NCBI GenBank assembly: GCA_023394015.1
Contig: JAEXBL010000463.1
Location: 1-20,754, forward strand
Origin: Pseudomonadota bacterium
GTDB lineage: Bacteria > Pseudomonadota > Gammaproteobacteria > Burkholderiales > Burkholderiaceae_C
Direction: 5' to 3'
Length of the DNA: 20,754 nucleotides
Shown here: in pieces, positions 1-6,979 of the stretch
Layout of the letters: every line of letters starts with the position of its first letter
How positions within the stretch are numbered: the first letter of the stretch is position 1
Translations under genes and position numbers: made by a program
Notes under the pieces: model-generated
The model's database searches: none
Seen by the model: the letters and a program-made list of their open reading frames with translations, nothing else
What the model was told of the DNA's origin: nothing

Positions 1-24
1 GAATTGGACCAGGGCGGTGATCAT
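1..24 (-). CDS. Start of an unidentified leftward gene, truncated by window edge
   Basis: On the minus strand an ATG at 24-22 opens a frame reading MITALVQF before the window ends. A strong Shine-Dalgarno sequence, AAGGAGA (minus strand of 37-31), sits six bases upstream. It follows the aceA terminator in the same direction, so it is probably a separate transcription unit. The eight residues resemble the beginning of small YdhR-like/antibiotic-biosynthesis-type monooxygenases, but that is too little for an assignment. The start call rests on the ribosome binding site. Confidence 0.5.
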
Positions 25-77
25 GGGCGTTCTCCTTGGGTGATGCGCGCAGTGTGCCCCAAGCCACCCCGCGCGCA

Positions 78-106
78 CAAAAAAAGCCGCGGCGAACCGC
101 GGCTTT
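78..106 (-). terminator. Rho-independent terminator of aceA
   Basis: A perfect 10-bp stem (83-92 pairs with 97-106) encloses a tetraloop that reads UUCG on the minus strand. In the leftward direction it is followed by a run of U (A-tract at 79-85 on the plus strand). It starts 50 bases after the aceA stop codon, as expected for the end of that transcript. Confidence 0.9.
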
Positions 107-155
107 CAAGTCTCCTCGATGACCGGCAGGGCCTGTCAACCTTCTTCTGTGTGGA

Positions 156-1484
156 TCAATGGAACTGCTCTTCCTCGGTCGAGCCGGTCAGCGCCTTCAC
201 GCTGGAGGAGCCGCCCTGGATGACGGTGGTCACGTCGTCGAAGTAACCGGCGCCCACTTCCTGCTGGTGCGACACGAAGGTGTAGCCCTGCTCGCGCGCG
301 GCGAATTCCGGCTCCTGGATCATTTCGACGTAGTGCTTCATGCCCTCGCCGCGCGCGTAGGCGTGGGCGAACTTGAAGGTGTTGTACCAGTTGCTGTGGA
401 TACCGGCCAGCGTGATGAACTGGTACTTGTAGCCCAGCGCGGACAGCTCGTCCTGGAACTTGGCGATGGTGGCGTCGTCCAGGTTCTTCTTCCAGTTGAA
501 GCTGGGCGAGCAGTTGTAGGAAAGCAGCTTGCCGGGGTGCTTGGACAGCACGGCCTGGGCAAATTCGCGGGCGAAGCCCAGGTCCGGCGTGCCGGTCTCG
601 CACCACACCAGGTCGGCATAAGGCGCGTAGGCCACGCCGCGGCTGATGGCCTGCTCCAGGCCGTTCTTGACGCGGTAGAAGCCCTCCTGCGTGCGCTCGC
701 CGGTCAGGAACGGCTTGTCGTTGTCGTCGTGGTCGCTGGTGATCAGGTTGGCAGCCTCGGCGTCGGTGCGGGCCAGCACGATGGTGGGAACGCCCAGCAC
801 GTCGGCGGCAAAGCGCGCGGCGATCAGCTTTTCGCAGGCTTCCTGCGTGGGCACCAGCACCTTGCCACCCATGTGGCCGCACTTCTTGACGGCGGCCAGC
901 TGGTCCTCAAAGTGCACACCGGCGGCGCCGGCGGTGATCATGTTCTTCATCAGCTCGAAGGCGTTCAGCACGCCGCCGAAGCCTGCCTCGGCATCCGCCA
1001 CGATGGGCAGGAAGTAGTCGACGAAGTCCTTGTCGCCAGGGCCGATGCCGCGGCCCCACTGGATCTCGTCAGCGCGCTTGAAGGTGTTGTTGATGCGGCG
1101 CACCATGGTCGGCACCGAGTCGTAGGCATACAGCGACTGATCGGGGTACATGGTTTCGCTGGTGTTGCCGTCGGCGGCCACCTGCCAGCCCGACAGGTAC
1201 ACGGCCTCCAGGCCCGCCTTGGCCTGCTGCATGGCCTGGCCGGCGGTGATGGCACCGAAGGCGTTGACGTAGCCCTTCTTGGCCTCGCCGCTGATCAGGC
1301 GCCACAGCTTCTCGGCGCCGCGCTTGGCCAGCGTGTGCTCGACCTGCAGGCTGCCGCGCAGGCGCACCACGTCGGCGGCGCTGTAGCCGCGCTTAATGCC
1401 CTTCCAGCGCGGGTTGTTGGCCCAGTCTTTTTCGAGGGCGGCGATCTGCTGTTCGCGGCTGAGTTGCTCGTTGGTGTTCGGCAT
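156..1484 (-). CDS. aceA: Isocitrate lyase
   Basis: Isocitrate lyase cleaves isocitrate to glyoxylate and succinate, the first step of the glyoxylate shunt, and allows growth on acetate and fatty acids. The 442-residue protein has the usual length of the proteobacterial enzyme. The family signature KKCGHMGGK is at about 200-208 and C202 is the catalytic cysteine; the substrate-binding SGW is at 98-100. The C-terminal half keeps the NCSPSFNW segment and the QFITLAG segment typical of the family. The chosen ATG at 1484 has GGAG six to seven bases upstream. No malate synthase gene is adjacent in this window. The gene is monocistronic by appearance, with a dyad-rich promoter region upstream and a strong terminator downstream. 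The assignment is secure. Confidence 0.97.
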   Translation of the reverse strand: MPNTNEQLSREQQIAALEKDWANNPRWKGIKRGYSAADVVRLRGSLQVEHTLAKRGAEKLWRLISGEAKKGYVNAFGAITAGQAMQQAKAGLEAVYLSGWQVAADGNTSETMYPDQSLYAYDSVPTMVRRINNTFKRADEIQWGRGIGPGDKDFVDYFLPIVADAEAGFGGVLNAFELMKNMITAGAAGVHFEDQLAAVKKCGHMGGKVLVPTQEACEKLIAARFAADVLGVPTIVLARTDAEAANLITSDHDDNDKPFLTGERTQEGFYRVKNGLEQAISRGVAYAPYADLVWCETGTPDLGFAREFAQAVLSKHPGKLLSYNCSPSFNWKKNLDDATIAKFQDELSALGYKYQFITLAGIHSNWYNTFKFAHAYARGEGMKHYVEMIQEPEFAAREQGYTFVSHQQEVGAGYFDDVTTVIQGGSSSVKALTGSTEEEQFH

Positions 1485-1848
1485 GAAAAGCTCCAGTCAA
1501 AGAGGAAGGTTGATGTGAACTCTGGCGGCTGCAGCCCGGGCACTGCCGGGGCCAGCCGGTGACGTGATCATAACTCTTGTATAAGACTGTAGATCATTCT
1601 TATGTCTTATACAAGACAAAAAATTATTCGTTGCAAATCAATGACTTGCACACATCATTCCTCTATGCAGGAATTTATTTCCCATATTGAGAAAAATTGC
1701 GGCGCTGCAACATCTTTTGATTTCAAGATGAGAGAGTTTAATTTCTTCATGTGAAATCAATGCCGACGTGCCAGCGGCTCCCGTCTGGACGGCGCGCTTG
1801 CGGCATGATGTGCGCCGCCGCTGACGCCCAGCGTTCTTTCCGCGCCCC
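1485..1848. other. Divergent aceA / EamA intergenic region, AT-rich
   Basis: This 364-base spacer contains no convincing gene. Its central part (about 1570-1760) is much richer in A+T than anything else in the window and must hold the aceA promoter and possibly that of the rightward transporter. It contains a 13-bp inverted repeat (1575-1587/1604-1616) and smaller dyads at 1632-1650, 1657-1674, 1711-1730 and 1717-1725/1752-1760. I could not place -35/-10 boxes with confidence. Confidence 0.7.
1575..1616. promoter_or_regulatory. Candidate operator: 13-bp inverted repeat upstream of aceA
   Basis: TCTTGTATAAGAC at 1575-1587 is repeated as its exact reverse complement at 1604-1616, with 16 bases between. 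Each arm is itself nearly palindromic (TCTTgTATAAGA against TCTTaTACAAGA), so the site looks like two dimer-binding sites in opposite orientation. It lies 91-132 bases upstream of the aceA start. The paired-site layout suggests a repressor or activator of acetate/glyoxylate metabolism. The regulator is not in the window and I do not name it. Confidence 0.6.
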
Positions 1849-2808
1849 ATGTCCGCCCCCTTCACCCCCAGCCGGCCGCTGGCCTACGCCTGCCTGGCGC
1901 TGTCGATGGCGCTGGTGGGCAGCTATGTGGCGCTGTCCAAGCCGCTGGCGGCGGTGTTTCCGGTGCTGCTGCTGGCCTGGCTGCGCTTTGGCATCGGCGG
2001 CGTGGCCATGCTGCACTGGCTCAAAAAGCCTGCCGACGAACCGCCGCTGTCGCCGCGCACGCGACGGCTGCTGTTTCTCGAATCCTTTCTCGGCAACTTC
2101 CTGTTCACGCTGTGCATGATCACCGGCGTGAAACTGACCACCGCCGTCTCGGCCGGCGTCATCCTGGCGGCCATTCCGGCGGCGGTGGCGGTGCTGAGCT
2201 GGCTGTTCCTGCGCGAGCGCGTGCCCCCGCGCGTTTGGGCCGGCGTGGCCTGCGTGGTGCTCGGCATCGCCCTGGTGGCGCTGTCGAAGCAGGCGCTGCC
2301 TGCCCCTGCCCCTGCGCCATCGCCGCTGGCAACGCAGAGCAGCAGCAGCCTGGCGTGGCTGGGCAACCTGCTGCTGGTGGGCGCGGTGCTGTGCGAGGCC
2401 AGCTACGCCGTCATCGGCAAGGCGCTCACCGGGCAGCTGTCGCCGCGCCGCATCAGCGCGCTGATCAACCTGTGGGGCTTTGCCCTGAGCACGCCGTTCG
2501 GGCTATGGCTGGCCTGGGGCTTCGACTTCGGGGCCGTGGCGGGCACCACCTGGGTGCTGCTGGTGCTGTACGCCCTGGCCGCCTGCACGTGGACGGTGTG
2601 GCTGTGGATGACCGGGCTGAAAAGCGTGCCGGCCGCGCAGGCCGGCGTGTTCACCGTGCTGCTGCCCATCAGCGCCGCCGCCGTGGGCGTGCTGGCCCTG
2701 GGCGAGCGCCTGGGCACGCTGCAGCTGCTGGCCTACGGCGTGGCCCTGACCGGCGTGCTGCTGGCCACCCTGCCTTCGCGTCCGGCCTGGCGCGTGGGCA
2801 GGCGCTGA
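1849..2808 (+). CDS. EamA-family (DMT superfamily) transporter
   Basis: This is a 319-residue inner-membrane protein of the drug/metabolite transporter superfamily, a group that exports amino acids, metabolites or drugs; the substrate cannot be read from sequence. It has about ten hydrophobic segments, arranged as two EamA halves. The first half starts at AYACLALSMALVGSYVALSK and the second near LAWLGNLLLVGAVLCEASYA. Each half ends in the typical pattern of a GERLG/RERVPP loop followed by a hydrophobic helix (residues about 119-127 and 284-290). An in-frame stop at 1822-1824 makes the ATG at 1849 the first possible ATG start; no strong ribosome binding site precedes it. A Pro/Ala/Ser-rich linker at about 150-165 separates the halves. 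It is divergent from aceA and may share its control region. Confidence 0.85.
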   Translation: MSAPFTPSRPLAYACLALSMALVGSYVALSKPLAAVFPVLLLAWLRFGIGGVAMLHWLKKPADEPPLSPRTRRLLFLESFLGNFLFTLCMITGVKLTTAVSAGVILAAIPAAVAVLSWLFLRERVPPRVWAGVACVVLGIALVALSKQALPAPAPAPSPLATQSSSSLAWLGNLLLVGAVLCEASYAVIGKALTGQLSPRRISALINLWGFALSTPFGLWLAWGFDFGAVAGTTWVLLVLYALAACTWTVWLWMTGLKSVPAAQAGVFTVLLPISAAAVGVLALGERLGTLQLLAYGVALTGVLLATLPSRPAWRVGRR

Positions 2809-3187
2809 ACAAGCGGCCTCATTGCTTCCGATTGAATAGCAAACAATGCTTGATGGACAAGCGCCACAGGCCAACCCAAGCATTCTTCGCGCATGTTCCG
2901 GCACCCCATCATCGACCGCGACCGCAGCGTGCCAAGCACCAGTGACGACCGATCATGTCGCGCGCCACAAGCGCTGCTCTGATGGCGCGCACGGCGCTCA
3001 TCGGCCCGATCTACTCGCCCGACCGCCCTGCCCCGCGCTGAAAAAAAAGCAACATCACCGAGGGAAAAACCGCCTTTTCCCCTTGGAAGCGTGCTACTTA
3101 TCCAGTAGCATCCCGTTCAGCCGCCGAATGCGTCATGCGAGGCAGGCAGGACAAGACAGGTTTTTCCAACAAAGAGGATCAGCAACC
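2809..3187. other. 379-base intergenic region before the SWIB gene
   Basis: No supported gene is present. The region holds a dispersed-repeat-like element (2827-2872) just after the transporter stop, and two short dyads nearer the next gene. GGGAAAA (3062-3068) pairs with TTTTCCC (3075-3081), and TGCTACT (3092-3098) pairs with AGTAGCA (3104-3110). Neither has a T-tract, so they look like leader hairpins or operators rather than terminators. The promoter for the SWIB gene must lie here but is not obvious. Confidence 0.6.
2827..2872 (+). repeat. Dispersed intergenic hairpin element, copy 1
   Basis: The element begins TCCGATTGAATAGC and contains the hairpin GCTTG-ATGGA-CAAGC (2848-2862), ending near CAGGCC. 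A related element in opposite orientation lies at 6933-6977. The pattern (ATAGC, then a GCGCTTGATGGACAAGCGC-like core, then AGGCC) resembles an intergenic repeat I recall from many Comamonadaceae genomes. That recollection is from memory, not from a search. Confidence 0.55.
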
Positions 3188-3490
3188 ATGGCAACTGCAA
3201 AGAAAGCTCCGGCGAAGAAAGCCGCCCCGGCCGCCAAGAAGCGCACGCCCAGCGCCGCGTTCATGAAACCCATGACGCCCAGCGCCGATCTGGCCGCCGT
3301 GATCGGCGCCAAGCCGATGCCGCGCACCGAGGTGACCAAGAAGGTGTGGGAATACATCAAGGCCAACAAGCTGCAGGACAGCGAGAACAAGCGCAACATC
3401 AACGCCGACGCCAAGCTCAAGCCCATCTTCGGCAAGGCCCAGGTCACCATGTTCGAGATGACCAAGCTCATCAACAACCACCTGTCGTGA
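3188..3490 (+). CDS. SWIB/MDM2-domain protein with histone H1-like basic tail
   Basis: This is a 100-residue basic protein in two parts. Residues 1-22 are a lysine/alanine/proline-rich tail with AKKAPAKKAAPAAKK repeats like those of histone H1. Residues about 26-98 are a SWIB domain (MTPSADLAAVIG, TEVTKKVWEYIKANKLQD, NKRNINADAKLKPIFG, MFEMTKLINNHL). SWIB domains are known from the eukaryotic SWI/SNF subunit BAF60b and from small bacterial proteins in chlamydiae and proteobacteria. The basic tail suggests DNA or nucleoid association, but the bacterial function is not established. The start at 3188 has AGAGGA nine bases upstream; the open frame extends further 5' but without the family signature. 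The gene is monocistronic, with a strong terminator after it. Confidence 0.9.
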   Translation: MATAKKAPAKKAAPAAKKRTPSAAFMKPMTPSADLAAVIGAKPMPRTEVTKKVWEYIKANKLQDSENKRNINADAKLKPIFGKAQVTMFEMTKLINNHLS

Positions 3491-3527
3491 TGCGCGCCGG
3501 GCGCCCTGCCCGGCCCTCATCTACACT

Positions 3528-3558
3528 AAAAAAGCCGGCGCCTGCAGCCGGCTTTTTT
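3528..3558. terminator. Terminator after the SWIB gene
   Basis: A 12-bp perfect stem, AAAAAAGCCGGC (3528-3539) with GCCGGCTTTTTT (3547-3558), has a seven-base loop. It has an A-run on the left and a T-run on the right, so it can work in both directions. It starts 38 bases after the SWIB stop codon. Confidence 0.9.
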
Positions 3559-3656
3559 GTGCGCGTCATGCCGACTGTGCACGGGGCGGGCGCGCCCGCC
3601 GCAGCGCATGAAGCATCAACCCTCCACCATGACGAATGACCGCGCCCTGACGAGCG

Positions 3657-3710
3657 CATGACCAATGACAAAAGGCATCGGCACGCACAGTGCCTTTGTC
3701 ATTGGTCATG
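3657..3710. repeat. Long near-perfect hairpin between convergent genes
   Basis: CATGACCAATGAC and following bases to 3677 pair with 3691-3710. The 20-21 bp stem has a single bulged A and a 13-base loop, and partial pairing continues outward into GCGC on both sides. It lies 34 bases beyond the stop of the leftward ThDP enzyme gene. Neither side has a T-tract, so it is not a classical intrinsic terminator. It could be a transcript-stabilising hairpin or a remnant of a small mobile element. Confidence 0.7.
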
Positions 3711-3743
3711 GCGCGCCAGCGCCGGTCATCGAGCGCAGCGAAG

Positions 3744-5435
3744 TCATCGGGCTTCGGCCCCCGGGTTCTCGATGGCGTCGAGCGTGGTGCGTGTGGTGAT
3801 GACTTGCTCGCTCAGCACCACCTCGATCAGCGTGCCCTGCTGGCGCGCCAGCGCGGCGCGCAGCGCGGGCTCGAACTGCTCGGTGCGCTCCACGCGGGCG
3901 CCGGCGTAGCCGTAGCTCTCGGCCAGCTTCACGAAGTCGGGGTTCTGCAGTTCGGTGCCCGCCTGCCGGTGCGGGTACTCGCGCGCCTGGTGCATGCGGA
4001 TGGTGCCGTACACGCCGTTGTTGAGCAGCACGACGATGGTGCGCGCGCCGTACTGCCTGGCCGTGGCCAGCTCCTGTCCGTTCATCAGGAAGTCGCCGTC
4101 GCCGGCCATCGTCACCACCGTGCGCCCGGTGGTGATGGCACAGGCCACGCCGGCCGGCACGCCATAGCCCATGGCGCCGCTGGTGGGCGCCAGCTGCGTC
4201 TTGTGGCCCTTGGCCAGGCCGTGGAAGTGGAAGTAGCGGTGCGTCCAGCTGGCAAAGTTGCCGGCGCCGTTGGTGATGGCGGCGTCTTCGGGCAGCAGCT
4301 TTTGCAGCGTGCAGACGATGGCGTGCATGTCCACCGGCCCGGGCAAGGGCTGCGGCTGCATGTTGGCCACGTGGTCCGCGTGGGTGGCTTCGGCCCAGGC
4401 GCGCCAGGGCTGGTCGGCCGGTGGCGCCAGCGCTGCCAGTGCGGCGGCGGTGGCCGGCAGGCTGGCGCACAGGGCCAGATCCGGCTGGTAGACGCGGCCC
4501 AGTTCCTCGGCGCTGGTGTGCACGTGGACCAGCTTCTGCCTGGGCCGCGGCACGTCGAGCAGGGTGTAGCCGCTGGTCGTCATCTCGCCCAGGCGCGGGC
4601 CCAGGGCCAGCACCAGGTCGGCGTCCTTGATGCGCCGGGCCAGCCGGGGGTTGATGGCGATGCCGACGTCGCCCGCGTACAGCGGGTGGTGGTTGTCGAA
4701 GGTGTCCTGAAAGCGCATGGCATTGCCCACCGGCAGGTGCCAGGCCTCGGCAAAGCGCTGCAGGTCGCGCGCGGCCTCGGGCGTCCAGCCGCCGCCACCG
4801 GCGATGATGATGGGCTGCTTCGCATTCAGGAGCATCTGGCGCAGGCGCTGCATGGCTTGCGGATCGGGCTGGTAGGCCGGCGGCGCCCAGCGCGGCATCG
4901 GCAGCAGGCTGTCCGGCACGGGTTGCGTGAGCATGTCCTCGGGCAGCGCCAGCACCACCGGGCCGGGCCGGCCATTCAGCGCGGTGGCGAAGGCACGCGC
5001 CACGTATTCGGGCAGGCGCTCGGCGCTGTCGATGCGCTCCACCCGCTTGGCCATGCCGAAGGCGCCGAAGAAGGCGCGGTAATCGACCTCCTGGAACGCC
5101 TCGCGGTCGCGCTGGTCGCTGGCCACGTCGCCGACGAACAGCACCATCGGCGTCGAATCCTGTGCGGCGGTGTGCACGCCGATGCTGGCATTCGTCGCCC
5201 CCGGCCCGCGCGTGACGAAGCACACCCCCGGCCGCCCGGTGAGCTTGCCATGCGCCTCGGCCATGAAGGCGGCGCCGCCCTCCTGCCGGCAGACGACGAA
5301 CGAGATGCGGTCGCGGTGCTGGTGAAAGCCGTCCAGCGCCGCCAGGTAGCTTTCGCCCGGCACGCCGAACGCGTGGGTCACGCCCTGGGCCAGAAGGCAT
5401 TCAACGAGAAGATGGCCGGCAATGCGTTGAGTCAT
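3744..5435 (-). CDS. Thiamine-diphosphate-binding enzyme, acetolactate synthase-like
   Basis: This ThDP-dependent enzyme belongs to the acetolactate synthase/benzoylformate decarboxylase superfamily. Such proteins split or join 2-oxo acids; the substrate here is unknown. Taking the ATG at 5435, the protein has 563 residues. The N-terminal pyrimidine-binding domain contains GVPGES (24-29), the activating glutamate in RQEGGA (E52) and RGPGATN (76-82). The C-terminal domain has the GDG...NN cofactor motif at about 445-473. No regulatory subunit gene (ilvN) is nearby, so it is unlikely to be the biosynthetic IlvB. Alternative starts are ATG 5456 or GTG 5462; none has a strong ribosome binding site, and 5435 was chosen from family N-termini (MTQR..). 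It is probably co-transcribed with the MFS gene upstream. Confidence 0.88.
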   Translation of the reverse strand: MTQRIAGHLLVECLLAQGVTHAFGVPGESYLAALDGFHQHRDRISFVVCRQEGGAAFMAEAHGKLTGRPGVCFVTRGPGATNASIGVHTAAQDSTPMVLFVGDVASDQRDREAFQEVDYRAFFGAFGMAKRVERIDSAERLPEYVARAFATALNGRPGPVVLALPEDMLTQPVPDSLLPMPRWAPPAYQPDPQAMQRLRQMLLNAKQPIIIAGGGGWTPEAARDLQRFAEAWHLPVGNAMRFQDTFDNHHPLYAGDVGIAINPRLARRIKDADLVLALGPRLGEMTTSGYTLLDVPRPRQKLVHVHTSAEELGRVYQPDLALCASLPATAAALAALAPPADQPWRAWAEATHADHVANMQPQPLPGPVDMHAIVCTLQKLLPEDAAITNGAGNFASWTHRYFHFHGLAKGHKTQLAPTSGAMGYGVPAGVACAITTGRTVVTMAGDGDFLMNGQELATARQYGARTIVVLLNNGVYGTIRMHQAREYPHRQAGTELQNPDFVKLAESYGYAGARVERTEQFEPALRAALARQQGTLIEVVLSEQVITTRTTLDAIENPGAEAR

Positions 5436-5528
5436 TGATGGATTTTGGCAGCCCATGCCCACCCTGCCGCACAGCAGGACATTTCAGCGAACGCCGTGGA
5501 GCGGGCTTGGCCCGGCCACTGGCGTTGG

Positions 5529-5570
5529 CCCCCTTCCCGCAGAGAGAAGGGGGAAGCCGCGTGAGCGGCT
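5529..5570. repeat. Tandem hairpins between MFS and ThDP enzyme genes
   Basis: There are two adjacent stem-loops. CCCCCTTC (5529-5536) pairs with GAAGGGGG (5546-5553), and AGCCGC (5555-5560) pairs with GCGGCT (5565-5570) around GTGA. The second touches the MFS stop codon. There is no T-run on either side. The composition resembles REP-like intergenic palindromes common in related genomes, and it may protect or attenuate the message between the two genes. Confidence 0.6.
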
Positions 5571-6817
5571 CAGGGGGTTGCGCCCTGTTCCGTGCGCTTG
5601 CCCACGCCCAGCGCCGCGCCCACCGACAACAGCAGGAACACCGCCGCCAGCCCCAGCGTCGTTGCATACAAGCCGCGGTCCATGAACACGCCGTAGATCA
5701 GCGGCGCAATGGCAAAGCCCATGTCCAACCCCGAATACACGGTGCCGTACACCCGGCCGGTGGCGCCCTTGGGCGTGGCCTTCTTGATCATCATGTCGCG
5801 GCTCGGCCCGCCCACGCCCACCGCAAAGCCGGTGGCCGCCAGCAGCGCCATCGAGCCAAAGCCGCCCAGCCGGCCGGTGGCTGCCAGCACAACCAGCACC
5901 GCGCCCGCGCCCATGGCCCAGGCCACCACGCGATCGCTGTGGCGCGGCATGCGCGCGGCCACGAAGCCGCCCACGAACATGCCCAAGGCGCCGCACAGCA
6001 TGTAGGCGGTGATCATGGTCGTCGCGGCCTCGAAGCTGACACGGTGCATGGCCTGCATGATGGGCGAGGCGAAGTTCTGCACCACCGCCAACGTCATCGT
6101 CGACAGAAAAAAGAACGCGAAGCACCACCACACCACCGGCATGCGCAGAAAGGCCACGCCGCTGCCCTGCGGCGCATCCGCCGCGCGGCGCACCACATCG
6201 GTCCTGAGGTGTGCACGGTTCAGCACCAGCAGCGCCAGAATGCCCGCATACATCAGCGCCGCCGCCAGATAGCCCGAGCGCCAGCCCTGCCAGCCGGTGA
6301 AGAACAGCAGAAACACCGGCGTCAGCGCCCAGCCCAGGTTGCCCGATAGCCCGTGCGCGCTGTAGGCATGACCCAAGCGCGCGCCCGACACCCGCTGGTT
6401 GAGGATCGAGAAATCCACCGGATGAAACGGCGCGTTGCCCAGCCCGGCCAACACCGCCACCAGCATCAGGCCCCAGTAGCCCTGCGCGAAGTACCCCGCC
6501 AGCGAGGCGCCGATGAAGCAGACGAAGGACGCAAACAGCACCGGCCGCGCGCCCACCTTGTCCACCAGAAACCCCGCCGCCGCCTGCCCCGAGCCCGAGA
6601 TGACGAAGAACACCGTCATCAGAAAGCCCAGTTGCGAAAACGACAACCCGAACTCGGTGGCGAACACCGGAAACAGCGGCGGCAGCAGCAAATGCGCGAA
6701 GTGCGAGCTGGCGTGCGCCAGCCCGACCAGCCCGATCACGGTGGCGTCGTCGCGCAGGGGCACCCGGGGCGGCACGCCTGGAGCAATGCTGATGGAAGAA
6801 ACGGCCGACGTAGACAT
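5570..6817 (-). CDS. MFS transporter
   Basis: This is a 415-residue major facilitator superfamily inner-membrane protein with about twelve hydrophobic segments. The loop between the second and third segments carries the MFS motif A (GFLVDKVGARPV, about 82-93). The N-terminal pattern HASSHFAHLLLPPLFP and LSFSQLGFLMTVFF is reminiscent of the fosmidomycin-resistance (Fsr) branch, which suggests efflux, but the substrate is not determined. A short cytoplasmic N-terminal extension of about 25 residues precedes the first segment. The ATG at 6817 has no clear ribosome binding site. The same-strand ThDP enzyme gene starts about 130 bases downstream, so the two may form an operon with the transporter handling a substrate or product of the enzyme; this is inference. 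Confidence 0.88.
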   Translation of the reverse strand: MSTSAVSSISIAPGVPPRVPLRDDATVIGLVGLAHASSHFAHLLLPPLFPVFATEFGLSFSQLGFLMTVFFVISGSGQAAAGFLVDKVGARPVLFASFVCFIGASLAGYFAQGYWGLMLVAVLAGLGNAPFHPVDFSILNQRVSGARLGHAYSAHGLSGNLGWALTPVFLLFFTGWQGWRSGYLAAALMYAGILALLVLNRAHLRTDVVRRAADAPQGSGVAFLRMPVVWWCFAFFFLSTMTLAVVQNFASPIMQAMHRVSFEAATTMITAYMLCGALGMFVGGFVAARMPRHSDRVVAWAMGAGAVLVVLAATGRLGGFGSMALLAATGFAVGVGGPSRDMMIKKATPKGATGRVYGTVYSGLDMGFAIAPLIYGVFMDRGLYATTLGLAAVFLLLSVGAALGVGKRTEQGATP

Positions 6818-6932
6818 GGGCGCGATGGTAAGGGCTGGTGCCCGAACGCGCTTGAGCCGTCAGCGACACCCCTGGCGCGACACCCTGCATCGGGCCGCGC
6901 ACCACGCCACCAACAATCCCTCAACAAAGGCT

Positions 6933-6977
6933 GGCTCCAGCGCCGTCTCCACTGGCGCTGGAAGCTATCAAATCAGA
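6933..6977 (-). repeat. Dispersed intergenic hairpin element, copy 2
   Basis: On the minus strand it begins TCTGATTTGATAGC, immediately after the aldehyde dehydrogenase stop codon. It contains a perfect 9-bp stem (TCCAGCGCC 6936-6944 with GGCGCTGGA 6954-6962) around a nine-base loop, and ends GGAGCC. It matches copy 1 (2827-2872) in layout, with 11 of 14 bases identical in the leading block. It may double as a transcription terminator or 3' stabiliser, though no T-tract follows. Confidence 0.6.
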
Positions 6978-6979
6978 AG

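Noticed and set aside
159..1562. Long plus-strand reading frame opposite aceA
   Set aside because: It is antisense to a clear isocitrate lyase. Its Gly/Ala/Val/His-rich composition is typical of the shadow frame of a GC-rich gene.
2846..3187. Upstream extension of the SWIB protein by 114 residues
   Set aside because: The extension has no family similarity, runs through the repeat element, and the start at 3188 has a good ribosome binding site.
3690..5438. Long plus-strand reading frame opposite the ThDP enzyme gene
   Set aside because: Composition is His/Gly/Ala/Arg-rich with no recognisable domain; the opposite strand encodes a complete enzyme.
5463..5569. ThDP (TPP) riboswitch before the ThDP enzyme gene
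   Set aside because: The conserved CUGAGA and other TPP-box elements in the right arrangement were not seen; enzymes that merely use ThDP are not normally under this switch.
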